From positions 992,001-1,056,000 of the forward strand of contig NZ_CP049886.1 in NCBI RefSeq assembly GCF_011303955.1: a DNA stretch of 64,000 bases, in the 5' to 3' direction. Every line of letters begins with the position of its first letter. Within the stretch, counting starts at the first letter, position 1. Of the stretch, positions 55,587-62,530 are shown piece after piece. The notes under the pieces are model-generated. The model was given only the letters and a program-made list of their open reading frames with translations. It did no database searches and was not told the origin of the DNA. The DNA comes from Vagococcus coleopterorum. GTDB taxonomy: Bacteria; Bacillota; Bacilli; Lactobacillales; Vagococcaceae. The position numbers and the translations under genes were made by a program.

Positions 55587-55657
55587 CCTTAGTATAGCAT
55601 ATTGAAAAGTCATTGCCTAGTCCCTAGTTAAAAAGACTTAAAAAGGGGTAAGGCTTG

Positions 55658-55666
55658 TGGTATAAT
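55658..55666 (+). promoter_or_regulatory. Promoter of ylxM-ffh
   Basis: TGGTATAAT is a perfect extended -10 element about 45 bases before the GTG start. Confidence 0.7.
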
Positions 55667-55711
55667 ATATAACTTGAGAGCTAGTAAAGTTCCAGTTGAA
55701 GGAGGAAGCAC

Positions 55712-56050
55712 GTGAATATTGAAAAAACGAACCGTATGAATGCGTTATTTGAATTTTATTCAACACTTTTAACTGAAAAACAAATGAATTATATTGAGCT
55801 TTACTATGCGGATGACTTTTCTTTAACAGAAATTTCTGAAGAGTATAATGTGAGTCGTCAAGCAGTCTACGATAACATTAAGCGGACTGAAAAGATTTTA
55901 GAAAACTATGAGCGTAAGTTGCATATGTATTCTGACTTCATTGTGCGAAAAGATTTGATTAAAGAGATGCAAGAACATGTGAATGACAAATACCCGGAAG
56001 ATCAAGAGTTGCAACAAATGCTTGCTGCGATTCAAGAGATTGAAGATTAG
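55712..56050 (+). CDS. ylxM: YlxM/p13 family HTH protein
   Basis: A 112-residue helix-turn-helix protein resembling sigma-factor region 4 ([23 protein letters not shown]). It is always linked to ffh in Firmicutes; in streptococci YlxM binds SRP components and modulates FtsY/Ffh activity. The start is a GTG with GAAGGAGGAAG upstream. ffh follows 15 bases later. Confidence 0.92.
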   Translation: MNIEKTNRMNALFEFYSTLLTEKQMNYIELYYADDFSLTEISEEYNVSRQAVYDNIKRTEKILENYERKLHMYSDFIVRKDLIKEMQEHVNDKYPEDQELQQMLAAIQEIED

Positions 56051-56065
56051 ATAGGAGTGTAAGAG

Positions 56066-57490
56066 ATGGCATTTGAAAGTTTAACGGATCGCTTACAAGG
56101 AGCGATGTCAAAATTACGTCGTAAAGGGAAGGTATCCGAAGCAGACGTAAAAGAAATGATGCGTGAGATTCGTCTGGCGTTATTAGAAGCCGATGTTAAC
56201 TTTAAAGTCGTTAAAGACTTTACAAAACGAGTTAGTGATCGAGCAGTTGGTGTGGAAGTCTTAGAAAGTTTAAGCCCCGCTCAACAAATCGTTAAGATTG
56301 TTGACGAAGAATTAACCGCAACTTTAGGGACAGAAACAGTTCCATTAAATAAATCACCGAAAATCCCAACCATCATTATGATGTCTGGGTTACAAGGTGC
56401 TGGTAAAACAACCATTGTTGGTAAGTTAGCTAAGCATTTAATGAAAACTGAAAATGCTCGTCCATTATTAATTGCAGGTGACGTGTACCGTCCAGCGGCG
56501 ATTGAGCAATTAAAAGTTTTAGGACAACAAATTGATGCACCTGTCTTTGATATGGGGACAGATGTTAGTCCAGTTGAAATCGTTCGTCAAGGTTTAGCTC
56601 AAGCGGCTGAAAATAAAAATGACTATGTCTTCATTGATACGGCAGGTCGTTTACATATTGATGAAGCCTTAATGGATGAATTAAAACAAATTAAAGAATT
56701 AGCGAATCCTGATGAAACACTTTTAGTAGTAGATGGTATGACTGGTCAAGATGCGGTTACCGTTGCTGAAAGTTTCAATGAACAATTAGATATTTCTGGT
56801 GTTATCGTGACTAAATTAGACGGGGACACTCGTGGTGGTGCGGCCCTTTCAATCCGTGCGGTTACTGGTAAACCGATTAAATTCGTCGGTACTGGTGAAA
56901 AGCTTACTGATTTAGAAGTCTTCCATCCAGATCGGATGTCTAGTCGTATCTTAGGTATGGGTGACATGTTGACGTTAATCGAAAAAGCAGAAGCTGAATT
57001 CGATGAAAAGAAAGCAACTGAACTTGCCACTAAGATGAAAGAAAACACCTTTGATTTCAATGACTTTATCGAGCAACTGGATCAAGTGATGGGAATGGGA
57101 CCAATTGAAGATTTGCTTAAAATGATTCCTGGTATGAGCAATATGCCAGGCTTAGATCAGATTAAAGTCGATCCAAAAGATGTCGCACGTAAAAAAGCCA
57201 TCGTCTTCTCAATGACGCCTGAAGAACGTGAAAATCCAGGCTTGTTAAATCCAAGCCGTCGCCGTCGTATTGCTGCTGGTTCGGGTAATCAAGTGGTTGA
57301 AGTTAACCGCATGATTAAACAATTCAACGAATCACGTAAGATGATGCAACAAATGTCTAATGGTAAAATGCCTGCCGGAATGGACCAAATGTTTGGTTCA
57401 GGAATTAAAGGTAAGATGGGTAAAATGGCCATGAACCAAATGACGAAGAAGATGAACAAAGGCAAGAAGAAAAAGAAAAAGAAAAGATAA
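56066..57490 (+). CDS. ffh: Signal recognition particle protein Ffh
   Basis: GTPase of the signal recognition particle that targets membrane and secreted proteins. It has an N domain, then a G domain with GLQGAGKTTI near residue 107, DTAGRLHIDEALM and TKLDGDTRGG. A Met-rich M domain (MIPGMSNMPGL, MMQQMSNGKMPAG) ends in a run of lysines. Length 474 is normal. It is followed by a terminator and then by the first GW-serine hydrolase gene instead of rpsP. Confidence 0.97.
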   Translation: MAFESLTDRLQGAMSKLRRKGKVSEADVKEMMREIRLALLEADVNFKVVKDFTKRVSDRAVGVEVLESLSPAQQIVKIVDEELTATLGTETVPLNKSPKIPTIIMMSGLQGAGKTTIVGKLAKHLMKTENARPLLIAGDVYRPAAIEQLKVLGQQIDAPVFDMGTDVSPVEIVRQGLAQAAENKNDYVFIDTAGRLHIDEALMDELKQIKELANPDETLLVVDGMTGQDAVTVAESFNEQLDISGVIVTKLDGDTRGGAALSIRAVTGKPIKFVGTGEKLTDLEVFHPDRMSSRILGMGDMLTLIEKAEAEFDEKKATELATKMKENTFDFNDFIEQLDQVMGMGPIEDLLKMIPGMSNMPGLDQIKVDPKDVARKKAIVFSMTPEERENPGLLNPSRRRRIAAGSGNQVVEVNRMIKQFNESRKMMQQMSNGKMPAGMDQMFGSGIKGKMGKMAMNQMTKKMNKGKKKKKKKR

Positions 57491-57504
57491 TATAATATAA
57501 ACTA

Positions 57505-57535
57505 TAAAAAGCTAGTTAATAACTAGCTTTTTATC
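57505..57535 (+). terminator. Terminator of ylxM-ffh
   Basis: AAAAGCTAGTT / AACTAGCTTTT stem with a 3-base loop, then T run. It ends a few bases before the repeat-flanked gene begins. Confidence 0.8.
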
Positions 57536-57540
57536 TTAAG

Positions 57541-59027
57541 GAGGATATGTCATGAAAAATATGATAAAAATTTGTGTTGTTATGATGTTTATTAATCCAT
57601 TAATGGCCTCTATCGTCATTGCGGATACTATTGATGAAACAGTTGAAAAGGTAGGCGTAACTCAAAGTTTTGATAATGAATCCAGTGAATCGATGTTAGA
57701 AACAAAAGATGATAACTCAAACGAGATTGGTTTGACTAGTTTTGCGAATGATTCTGAACAGCTTGCTAGTTCAGAAAGTATTACTGAAGATTCATTAATT
57801 GAAGAAATTCCAACAGAGTCATTACCTGTTAAGGATGAACAAATTTCAGAGCAACTTGATCTTGATATGGTAGAAGATTATCAAGAGATAGATTTAAGAG
57901 CCGTATTAAAAAATGGGAGTGTGTCAGCCTGGTCGCTTCCATATGGCTATGAAGGGTATATAAACTTAGGATTAGCAAAAGATAATATGGTAGTTGGTTC
58001 ACAACGTATTATCAAGCGTCAAGCCACAACAAGTAATGGCATCTATTACGAAGTAAAAGAAGGGTTATGGATTCATAAAAATGCCTTCAAATCAATGGAC
58101 GAAGAAATGTATCAAGATATTAATATAAAAGCCACATTAAAAAATGGCAACATGTCAGCTTTTAGTTTGCCATATAATTATTATGGTTATAGAAACTTAG
58201 GAGTAGCGAAAGATAATATGGCGGTCGGGTCACAACGTATTATCAAGCGTCAAGCCACAACAAGTAATGGCATCTATTACGAAGTAAAAGAAGGGTTATG
58301 GATTCATAAAAATGCCTTCAAATCAATGGACGAAGAAATGTATCAAGATATTAATATAAAAGCCACATTAAAAAATGGCAACATGTCAGCTTTTAGTTTG
58401 CCATATAATTATTATGGTTATAGAAACTTAGGAGTAGCGAAAGATAATATGGCGGTCGGGTCACAACGTATTATCAAGCGTCAAGCCACAACAAGTAATG
58501 GCATCTATTACGAAGTAAAAGAAGGGTTATGGATCCACAAAAATGCTTTCAAATCAATGGATAAAGAGAGCTATCAAACCGTTAACATCAAGACAACACT
58601 AAAAAATGGCAACATGTCAGCTTTTAGTTTGCCATATAATTATTATGGTTATAGAAACTTAGGAGTAGCGAAAGATAATATGGCGGTCGGGTCACAACGT
58701 ATTATCAAGCGTCAAGCCACAACAAGTAATGGCATCTATTACGAAGTAAAAGAAGGGTTATGGATCCACAAAAATGCTTTCAAATCAATGGATAAAGAGA
58801 GCTATCAAACCGTTAACATCAAGACAACACTAAAAAATGGCAACATGTCAGCTTTTAGTTTGCCATATAATTATTATGGTTATAGAAACTTAGGAGTAGC
58901 GAAAGATAATATGGCGGTCGGGTCGCAACGTATTATCAAGCGTCAAGCCACAACAAGTAATGGCATCTATTACGAAGTAAAAGAAGGGTTATGGATCCAC
59001 AAAAATGCCTTCAAATCAATGGATAAA
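57541..59027 (+). repeat. Long direct repeat, left copy
   Basis: From GAGGATATGT before the gene to at least 59027, the DNA matches 62520-64000 almost exactly. I see one 6-base difference (CTTGAT at about 57861 is absent on the right) and a C/T change just before the ATG. The match is limited only by the window end. Confidence 0.93.
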
Positions 59028-59981
59028 GAGAGCTATAAACAAGTCAATTTCAAAGCCAAATTGAAGAATGGCAACATGTCAGCCTTTAGCTTGCCATATA
59101 ATTACTATGGTTATAGATCGTTGGGTCTATCAAAGAACAATTTAAAGGTTGGCAATACATATGCAATCAAACGACAAGCAACAACAAGTAATGGTGTCTA
59201 TTACGAGGCCCAAAAAGGTGTTTGGGTTCATAAGAATGCATTTACTACAAGTGAAGAAAAGTTGAAAAAAGTTCAAAAACTTTTGGATAAAAAATACAAT
59301 TCATATAAATTTGGAATATACGTTGAGTCTTTAAATGACGGTGGAACTGCACAAATAAATGGTAATAAACAAATGGTAGCAGCGAGTACAGGGAAGTTGC
59401 CAGCAATCTATTACACTCAAAAAATGATAAATCAGAAAAAATTGTTACCAACTAAGTATTTTGTTTATACTGATTCGATAAATCAAATGGCCCTTTCTTA
59501 TGGTAGAGGAGGAGCTGGTATCTTACAGAATCAACCATTTGGTAAATCGTTTCAGATTGATACAATATTAAATTGGACGATAAAATATTCCGATAATCAA
59601 GGTGCTAACTTTTTGGGTTATTATGCAGCAAATAAATATAATACGGCAATGAGAAATGAAATTTCAAGAATAATTGGCAGAAGTTGGAACTCCCCATTCA
59701 GAGTCTCACCTAGAGAAAATGCTGCTCTAATAAAAGCAATTTATCAAGAGGGTGGACAAAGTATTAAATATATGCAAAATACAGTTTATGATAATCAACG
59801 AATCCCTAAATATTTACCCGTAAAGGTAGCTCATAAAATAGGTGATGTGGATGATTACAGACACGATATTGCGGTGGTCTATGCTAATGAACCATATATT
59901 TTATCAGTAATGACCCAAGACTATGTAACGTATGAGCAAATATCTCAATTGTCATTAGAAATATATAATATTATGAAATAA
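57552..59981 (+). CDS. Secreted GW-like module protein with class A beta-lactamase-fold domain, copy 1
   Basis: An 809-residue secreted protein. It has a signal peptide (cleavage after VIA, near residue 25), an acidic Ser/Glu-rich region to about 109, six 77-residue modules (110-570) ending in YYEVKEGLWIHKNAF, and a C-terminal serine hydrolase domain. That domain shows the SxxK motif STGK (Ser about 612), SDN (about 680) and HKIGD (Lys about 762) in place of KTG. The modules resemble GW/SH3-like domains that hold proteins to lipoteichoic acid. The hydrolase could be a D,D-peptidase or relative; beta-lactamase activity is unproven. There is no LPxTG motif. Confidence 0.8.
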   Translation: MKNMIKICVVMMFINPLMASIVIADTIDETVEKVGVTQSFDNESSESMLETKDDNSNEIGLTSFANDSEQLASSESITEDSLIEEIPTESLPVKDEQISEQLDLDMVEDYQEIDLRAVLKNGSVSAWSLPYGYEGYINLGLAKDNMVVGSQRIIKRQATTSNGIYYEVKEGLWIHKNAFKSMDEEMYQDINIKATLKNGNMSAFSLPYNYYGYRNLGVAKDNMAVGSQRIIKRQATTSNGIYYEVKEGLWIHKNAFKSMDEEMYQDINIKATLKNGNMSAFSLPYNYYGYRNLGVAKDNMAVGSQRIIKRQATTSNGIYYEVKEGLWIHKNAFKSMDKESYQTVNIKTTLKNGNMSAFSLPYNYYGYRNLGVAKDNMAVGSQRIIKRQATTSNGIYYEVKEGLWIHKNAFKSMDKESYQTVNIKTTLKNGNMSAFSLPYNYYGYRNLGVAKDNMAVGSQRIIKRQATTSNGIYYEVKEGLWIHKNAFKSMDKESYKQVNFKAKLKNGNMSAFSLPYNYYGYRSLGLSKNNLKVGNTYAIKRQATTSNGVYYEAQKGVWVHKNAFTTSEEKLKKVQKLLDKKYNSYKFGIYVESLNDGGTAQINGNKQMVAASTGKLPAIYYTQKMINQKKLLPTKYFVYTDSINQMALSYGRGGAGILQNQPFGKSFQIDTILNWTIKYSDNQGANFLGYYAANKYNTAMRNEISRIIGRSWNSPFRVSPRENAALIKAIYQEGGQSIKYMQNTVYDNQRIPKYLPVKVAHKIGDVDDYRHDIAVVYANEPYILSVMTQDYVTYEQISQLSLEIYNIMK
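57879..59264 (+). repeat. Six 231-bp tandem repeats inside copy 1
   Basis: Modules start at 57879, 58110, 58341, 58572, 58803 and 59034. Modules 2-5 are nearly identical in DNA, modules 1 and 6 are diverged. Silent differences (for example GGATTCATAAA versus GGATCCACAAA) show that repeats spread by recombination. Each unit encodes 77 residues. Confidence 0.92.
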
Positions 59982-59985
59982 AAAA

Positions 59986-60020
59986 GTCATGTAAAGAAAA
60001 AACACTTTACATGGTTTTTA
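59986..60020 (+). terminator. Terminator of the first GW-serine hydrolase gene
   Basis: CATGTAAAG / CTTTACATG stem followed by G and a T run. Confidence 0.8.
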
Positions 60021-60067
60021 TTCCATGGTAAACTAAGTCTTGTAAAAAATAGTTGGAGGTGTATTCA

Positions 60068-60343
60068 ATGTCAGTTAAAATCCGTTTAAAACGTATGGGT
60101 TCTAAAAAAAGTCCTTTCTACCGTATCGTAGTTGCAGATTCACGTTCTCCACGTGATGGTCGTTTCATCGAAACAGTTGGAACTTACAATCCTTTATTAG
60201 ATCCAGCACAAGTAACAATTAAAGAAGATTTAGTTTTAGAATGGTTATCTAAAGGTGCTCAACCTTCTGATACAGTTCGTAACTTATTATCAACTGAAGG
60301 CATCATGCAAAAACATCATGAAGCTAAATTTTCTAAAAAATAA
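60068..60343 (+). CDS. rpsP: 30S ribosomal protein S16
   Basis: Structural protein of the small ribosomal subunit. [35 protein letters not shown] is the strongly conserved start and needs the ATG at 60068, not the in-frame ATG at 60053 that overlaps the ribosome site. GGAGG lies about 8 bases upstream. It has 91 residues. khpA follows 13 bases later. Confidence 0.98.
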   Translation: MSVKIRLKRMGSKKSPFYRIVVADSRSPRDGRFIETVGTYNPLLDPAQVTIKEDLVLEWLSKGAQPSDTVRNLLSTEGIMQKHHEAKFSKK

Positions 60344-60356
60344 GGTGGGATAAAAT

Positions 60357-60602
60357 ATGACAGATGTGAAAGAATTAGTTTATGCTATTGTACGTCCATT
60401 AGTCACTCACCCAGACAGTGTTAAGTTAGACCTGACGGAATCTGCGGATTTTATCGAGTATAATTTAACTGTTGATCCGGAAGATATTGGTCGTATTATT
60501 GGAAAACAAGGTCGTGTAGCGAAAGCTATTCGTACAATTGTTTACAGTGTGCGAATTGATGGACCTAAAAAGGTTCGTTTAAACATATTAGATGGTAAAT
60601 AA
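60357..60602 (+). CDS. khpA: KH-domain RNA-binding protein KhpA
   Basis: An 81-residue single KH domain protein (formerly YlqC) with the GxxG loop in IIGKQGRVAKAIRTIV. With KhpB it binds RNA and affects cell division and elongation in streptococci. It sits in the conserved rpsP-khpA-rimM-trmD order. Confidence 0.94.
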   Translation: MTDVKELVYAIVRPLVTHPDSVKLDLTESADFIEYNLTVDPEDIGRIIGKQGRVAKAIRTIVYSVRIDGPKKVRLNILDGK

Positions 60603-60637
60603 ACTCTTAAGTACTTCGGTACTTGAGAGTTTTTTTG
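60602..60637 (+). terminator. Terminator of rpsP-khpA
   Basis: ACTCTTAAGTAC / GTACTTGAGAGT stem with UUCG loop and seven T. It separates rpsP-khpA from rimM-trmD. Confidence 0.88.
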
Positions 60638-60704
60638 TTGTCATGGAAAAATTAGTCGTAGAATGATACAATAGGACAAGAATTCACTTGAAGAGGAGAC
60701 CGTT

Positions 60705-61220
60705 ATGGCTGATTTTTATAATGTAGGAAAAATTGTTAATACCCAAGGATTACGTGGTGAAGTACGCGTGATTTCAAAAACCGACTTTGCGGAAGAACGT
60801 TACAAAGTAGGGAATGTTTTATTCTTGTTCCAAGAAAGCAAGAATCCAGTGAAATTAAAGATTCGTAGTCATCGTAAACATAAAAACTTTGATATTGTAG
60901 CCTTTGAAGATCACCCAAGTATCAATGATATCGAAAAATATCGTGATGGGATTTTAAAAATTCCCGCTACAGAATTACATGACTTAGATGATAATGAATT
61001 TTACTATCACGAAATCATTGGTTTAGAAGTAGTGGAAGAAGATGGGACTTTAGTTGGTAAAATTAAAGAAATTTTATCACCAGGAGCTAATGACGTATGG
61101 GTTGTTCAACGTCAGGGAGCTAAAGATGCTTTGATTCCTTATATTGAATCAGTTGTCAAAACAATTGATTTAGAAGCAGGTAAAGTAACAGTAGAAATTC
61201 CAGAAGGGTTGCTAGACTAA
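60705..61220 (+). CDS. rimM: Ribosome maturation factor RimM
   Basis: A 171-residue 16S processing factor that binds S19. The N-terminal beta barrel has [18 protein letters not shown], and the C-terminal PRC barrel has [19 protein letters not shown] and [17 protein letters not shown] precedes the ATG. trmD starts one base after its stop. Confidence 0.96.
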   Translation: MADFYNVGKIVNTQGLRGEVRVISKTDFAEERYKVGNVLFLFQESKNPVKLKIRSHRKHKNFDIVAFEDHPSINDIEKYRDGILKIPATELHDLDDNEFYYHEIIGLEVVEEDGTLVGKIKEILSPGANDVWVVQRQGAKDALIPYIESVVKTIDLEAGKVTVEIPEGLLD

Positions 61221-61221
61221 C

Positions 61222-61965
61222 ATGAGAATTGATGTTTTAACATTATTCCCAAGAATGTTTGATGGCCCATTAACGGAATCAATCTTAGGGAAAGCTATTG
61301 AGAAAAAACTGCTAGAAGTAAAAGTCACTAACTTCCGTGATTTCTCTGATAGTAAACATAAAAATGTTGATGATTATCCATACGGTGGTGGAGCAGGTAT
61401 GCTGCTAAAAGTTCAACCCATTGATGAGAGTCTTCAAGCGATTGAAAAAGAAACACCGGATACTAAAAAACGAGTGATTCTACTTGATCCAGCTGGGAAA
61501 AAGTTTGATCAAAAAATGGCGGAAGAGTTTTCTGAAGAAGAACATTTAGTCTTTATCTGTGGTCACTATGAAGGCTATGATGAACGGATTAGAACCTATG
61601 TGACAGATGAAGTTTCTCTAGGAGATTATGTCTTAACAGGTGGTGAACTAGGAGCCATGGTGATGATCGATGCGACAGTCCGGTTGTTACCTGATGTTTT
61701 AGGCAATGATGAATCAGCCATCACTGACTCTCATTCTACTGGTTTACTAGAACACCCACAATATACCCGTCCTGCGAAATATAAAGGGATGGAAGTACCA
61801 GAAGTTGTTCGTAATGGTAATCATAAATTAATTGCTGAGTGGCAATTAAAAGAGTCCCTAAGAAGAACATATCAACGTCGTCCTGAAATGCTTGAAGCAC
61901 TTGAGATGACCCCTGAAATGATTAAATTATTAGATGAAGTCAAAAATGAGGAGGGAGCTAAGTAG
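61222..61965 (+). CDS. trmD: tRNA (guanine-N1)-methyltransferase
   Basis: Methylates G37 of tRNAs, which prevents +1 frameshifting. The SPOUT trefoil-knot motifs [17 protein letters not shown] near residue 51, [11 protein letters not shown] near 113 and [16 protein letters not shown] near 132 are intact. Its 247 residues are the usual length. It is translationally tied to rimM (1-base gap). Confidence 0.98.
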   Translation: MRIDVLTLFPRMFDGPLTESILGKAIEKKLLEVKVTNFRDFSDSKHKNVDDYPYGGGAGMLLKVQPIDESLQAIEKETPDTKKRVILLDPAGKKFDQKMAEEFSEEEHLVFICGHYEGYDERIRTYVTDEVSLGDYVLTGGELGAMVMIDATVRLLPDVLGNDESAITDSHSTGLLEHPQYTRPAKYKGMEVPEVVRNGNHKLIAEWQLKESLRRTYQRRPEMLEALEMTPEMIKLLDEVKNEEGAK

Positions 61966-61978
61966 CTCGCTCCTTTTA
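61949..61978 (+). terminator. Terminator of rimM-trmD
   Basis: GGAGGGAGCT / AGCTCGCTCC stem with one mismatch, the trmD stop codon in the loop, and TTTT. Confidence 0.75.
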
Positions 61979-61993
61979 ATAATGTAAAAAGCC

Positions 61994-62098
61994 TTTACAT
62001 CAACATTTGACTATGTTAAACTATCTTTTGAGTGCAAAAGCATTCATATTACGATATTCCGCTGTGACATAGATCGCAAGAATGTTTGTCAAAGGAGA
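61994..62098 (+). promoter_or_regulatory. rplS promoter and L19 leader
   Basis: TTTACA (61994-61999) and TAAACT (62017-62022) are 17 bases apart. The following leader has GCATTC (about 62040) able to pair with GAATGT (about 62080), enclosing ATTCCGCTGTGACAT. This looks like the Firmicutes ribosomal protein L19 leader, an autoregulatory element; the class assignment is from memory of its layout. Confidence 0.6.
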
Positions 62099-62105
62099 AA
62101 GAAAT

Positions 62106-62453
62106 ATGAATCCATTAATCGAAGCAATCACACAAGATCAATTACGTAGTGATATCCCTGACTTCCGCCCTGGTGACACTGTACGTGTTCACGCGAAAGT
62201 TGTAGAGGGTACTCGTGAACGTATCCAATTGTTCGAAGGAATTGTTATCAAACGTCAAGGTGCTGGAATTAGCGAAACTTATACAGTTCGTAAAATTTCT
62301 GGTGGTGTTGGTGTTGAGCGTACATTCCCAGTACATACTCCACGTGTTGCAGAAATCGAAGTTGTTCGTCATGGTAAAGTGCGTCGTGCTAAACTTTATT
62401 ACATCCGCGAATTACACGGTAAAGCAGCTCGTATCAAAGAAATCCGTCGTTAA
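62106..62453 (+). CDS. rplS: 50S ribosomal protein L19
   Basis: Structural protein of the large subunit at the 30S interface. [29 protein letters not shown] begins at the ATG at 62106, which has AAAGGAG 8 bases upstream; the frame is open back to 62082 but that start would cover the ribosome site. [17 protein letters not shown] and [17 protein letters not shown] complete the family pattern. It has 115 residues. Confidence 0.98.
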   Translation: MNPLIEAITQDQLRSDIPDFRPGDTVRVHAKVVEGTRERIQLFEGIVIKRQGAGISETYTVRKISGGVGVERTFPVHTPRVAEIEVVRHGKVRRAKLYYIRELHGKAARIKEIRR

Positions 62454-62477
62454 TCTAAAGATTAACAAGGTAGAAAG

Positions 62478-62508
62478 CTCTTGCTTATGCAAGAGTTTTT
62501 TTTTCGGA
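62478..62508 (+). terminator. Terminator of rplS
   Basis: GCTCTTGC / GCAAGAGT stem with TTAT loop and nine T, just before the second repeat copy. Confidence 0.85.
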
Positions 62509-62530
62509 TAAATATAATGGAGGATATGTT

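Noticed and set aside
57879..59264. Regular repeats considered as a CRISPR array
   Set aside because: Units are 231 bp, contiguous, without spacers and in frame within a protein.
62215..62511. 98-codon plus-strand frame over rplS
   Set aside because: Frame-shifted shadow of rplS.
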